Source: CAWEQW01 sp963811365 (GTDB lineage: Bacteria > Actinomycetota > Actinomycetes > Propionibacteriales > Nocardioidaceae). Taken from it: a stretch of 64,000 nucleotides of DNA. A model generated the notes under the pieces. That model did no database searches. It saw only the letters and a program-made list of their open reading frames with translations, and was not told the DNA's origin. The first letter of the stretch is position 1; each line of letters begins with the position of its first letter. Of the stretch, positions 63,387 to 64,000 are shown one piece after another. The stretch is from assembly GCA_963811365.1 (NCBI GenBank), contig CAWEQW010000005.1:124001-188000 (forward strand). Reading direction: 5' to 3'. The position numbers and the translations under genes were made by a program.

Positions 63387-63660
63387 CTACCGGTAGACCC
63401 GCACGTCGGCGATCTGCCACCAGTGGCTGTCCCGGTCAGCTCGCCCGCACGTAGCGGATCGGCTTGTGCGGCACGGTGAGCGTCGTGAGCTGACCGCTGC
63501 CGGTGCCGTCCCGCGAGACGGTCCAATGCGTGCCGTCCGTGCTGACCGACACCTGGTAGGCGCGTAGTCCTGGGACTGCACGACGTCGTTCGGCCAGCCG
63601 TACGACGAGGGGCCGGCATCGAGGACCACCTGCCGGATCCGTCGAGCCGCAACGCGACCG
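63387..63660 (-). pseudogene. F5/8 type C (discoidin-like) domain, C-terminal fragment
   Basis: Minus-strand codons RIRQVVLDAGPSSYGWPNDV, then VQSQDYA, then (after a frame change) GRHALDRLAG... and finally DRDSHWWQIADVRVYR at the stop match the last strands of a discoidin-like carbohydrate-binding domain. At least one indel near 63570. It faces the GH30 piece on the other strand. Confidence 0.55.
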
Positions 63661-63785
63661 TGCGGGACCTGTTCGTCAAGGACGGGCTGTCGTTCCTGTG
63701 CCAGCCGATCGGGTCCTCGGACTTCGTCGACGGACCTGACTACACCTTCGACGACATGCCGGCGGGGGCTTCGGACTACATGGTC
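63660..63785 (+). pseudogene. glycoside hydrolase family 30 fragment
   Basis: VRDLFVKDGLSFLCQPIGSS, then DFVDGPDYTFDDMPAGASDY resembles the RQPIGSSDF...YTYDDVPAG block near the N-terminus of GH30 glucosylceramidase-like enzymes. Only ~40 codons remain and neither start nor catalytic residues are present. Confidence 0.5.
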
Positions 63786-63793
63786 GCAGTAGG

Positions 63794-64000
63794 TCACCGT
63801 CTTGTCAGCCACGTGGCAGCGCGTGAGATCGGCCTGCCCCCTGCGCCCTCGCAACGGAAGCGGTCGAAGCTGGCCCTCAGTGCCCCGTGAGCGTCGAGGG
63901 AGAGGTGGACCACCTCTTGGATTCGCCACGTCGAGCCGTCTGAACCAGTGATCTTCCCGTGCGTGGTGGTCGTGACCACCCGGTCAACTTGGCCGTCGTC
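63794..64000 (-). CDS. unidentified protein, partial at right edge
   Basis: The gene enters from the right edge on the minus strand: VVTTTTHGKITGSDGSTWRI, then QEVVHLSLDAHGALRASFDR and FRCEG. The S-D-G-S...H-x-S-x-x-A...F-x-x-x-x-C pattern is like the end of small secreted proteins of unknown function. Frames diverge after FRCEG, so the true end is unsure (TGA near 63794 or in a shifted frame nearer 63740). Confidence 0.4.
   Translation of the reverse strand, partial: DDGQVDRVVTTTTHGKITGSDGSTWRIQEVVHLSLDAHGALRASFDRFRCEGAGGRPISRAATWLTRR

Overview
This window is high-GC, densely coded chromosomal DNA from an actinobacterium. The evidence is strong G/C third-position codon bias, a large AfsR/SARP-type regulator, frequent GTG starts and ATGA/GTGA gene overlaps, an AldO-like sugar-alcohol oxidase, and many regulator-plus-small-enzyme gene pairs. 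A soil actinomycete of the Nocardioides type would fit, but the genus is an inference only. Much of the window is accessory in character: stable metabolic operons are separated by truncated, frameshifted or inverted gene remnants.

Layout. 0-4.4 kb: a minus-strand operon of single-chain pyruvate:ferredoxin oxidoreductase (nifJ, cut by the left edge) and a GltD-like iron-sulfur flavoprotein. 4.9-6.0 kb: chimeric, partly inverted insertion-sequence debris. 6.5-14.7 kb: a DinB protein, a flavin oxidoreductase and cupin pair divergent from a 964-residue SARP regulator, then an AraC regulator divergent from a metallo-beta-lactamase-fold protein and a SnoaL-like protein. 15.2-18.3 kb: a broken tyrosine recombinase interrupted by a complete group II intron in the opposite orientation. 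18.4-26.4 kb: a Phd/Doc-type toxin-antitoxin pair, a two-component system with two secreted proteins, a TetR/monooxygenase pair, a VOC relic and a MazEF-type pair. 26.4-39.3 kb: a PRiA4b-like relic, a truncated NylB-like hydrolase, a universal-stress-protein/amino-acid-permease operon, an alditol oxidase, a lipoprotein, a MOSC protein, several frameshifted genes, an orphan UgpC-type ATPase, and ROK and UPF0158 fragments.

39.8-53.7 kb: an acyl-CoA dehydrogenase, a serine-synthesis operon (serA-like, serC, DUF1015), a nucleotidyltransferase, an ArsR/MFS operon, two small monooxygenase-like genes, a GNAT, a DUF4268 nuclease-like gene, an APH-type kinase and a secreted trypsin-like protease. 53.8-57.0 kb: a compact minus-strand operon made of a 76-residue peptide with a Cys-His-Cys core, an HExxH-like protein carrying HQGGH, an aldo/keto reductase and a small hydrophobic protein. 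It resembles a ribosomally synthesised, modified peptide (RiPP) locus and is the best candidate here for an undescribed system. 57-64 kb: a winged-helix protein, a PPOX-fold protein, a DinB remnant, an alpha/beta hydrolase, a VOC protein, a 36-residue TatA-like microprotein, a methyltransferase, a frameshifted NERD gene, a small CPICH zinc protein, a metallophosphoesterase, and scrambled carbohydrate-enzyme fragments.

Caution: at least eight recognisable genes carry frameshifts. Either this is a decaying accessory region or the assembly has residual indel errors. Reads would decide, and several pseudogene calls depend on it.
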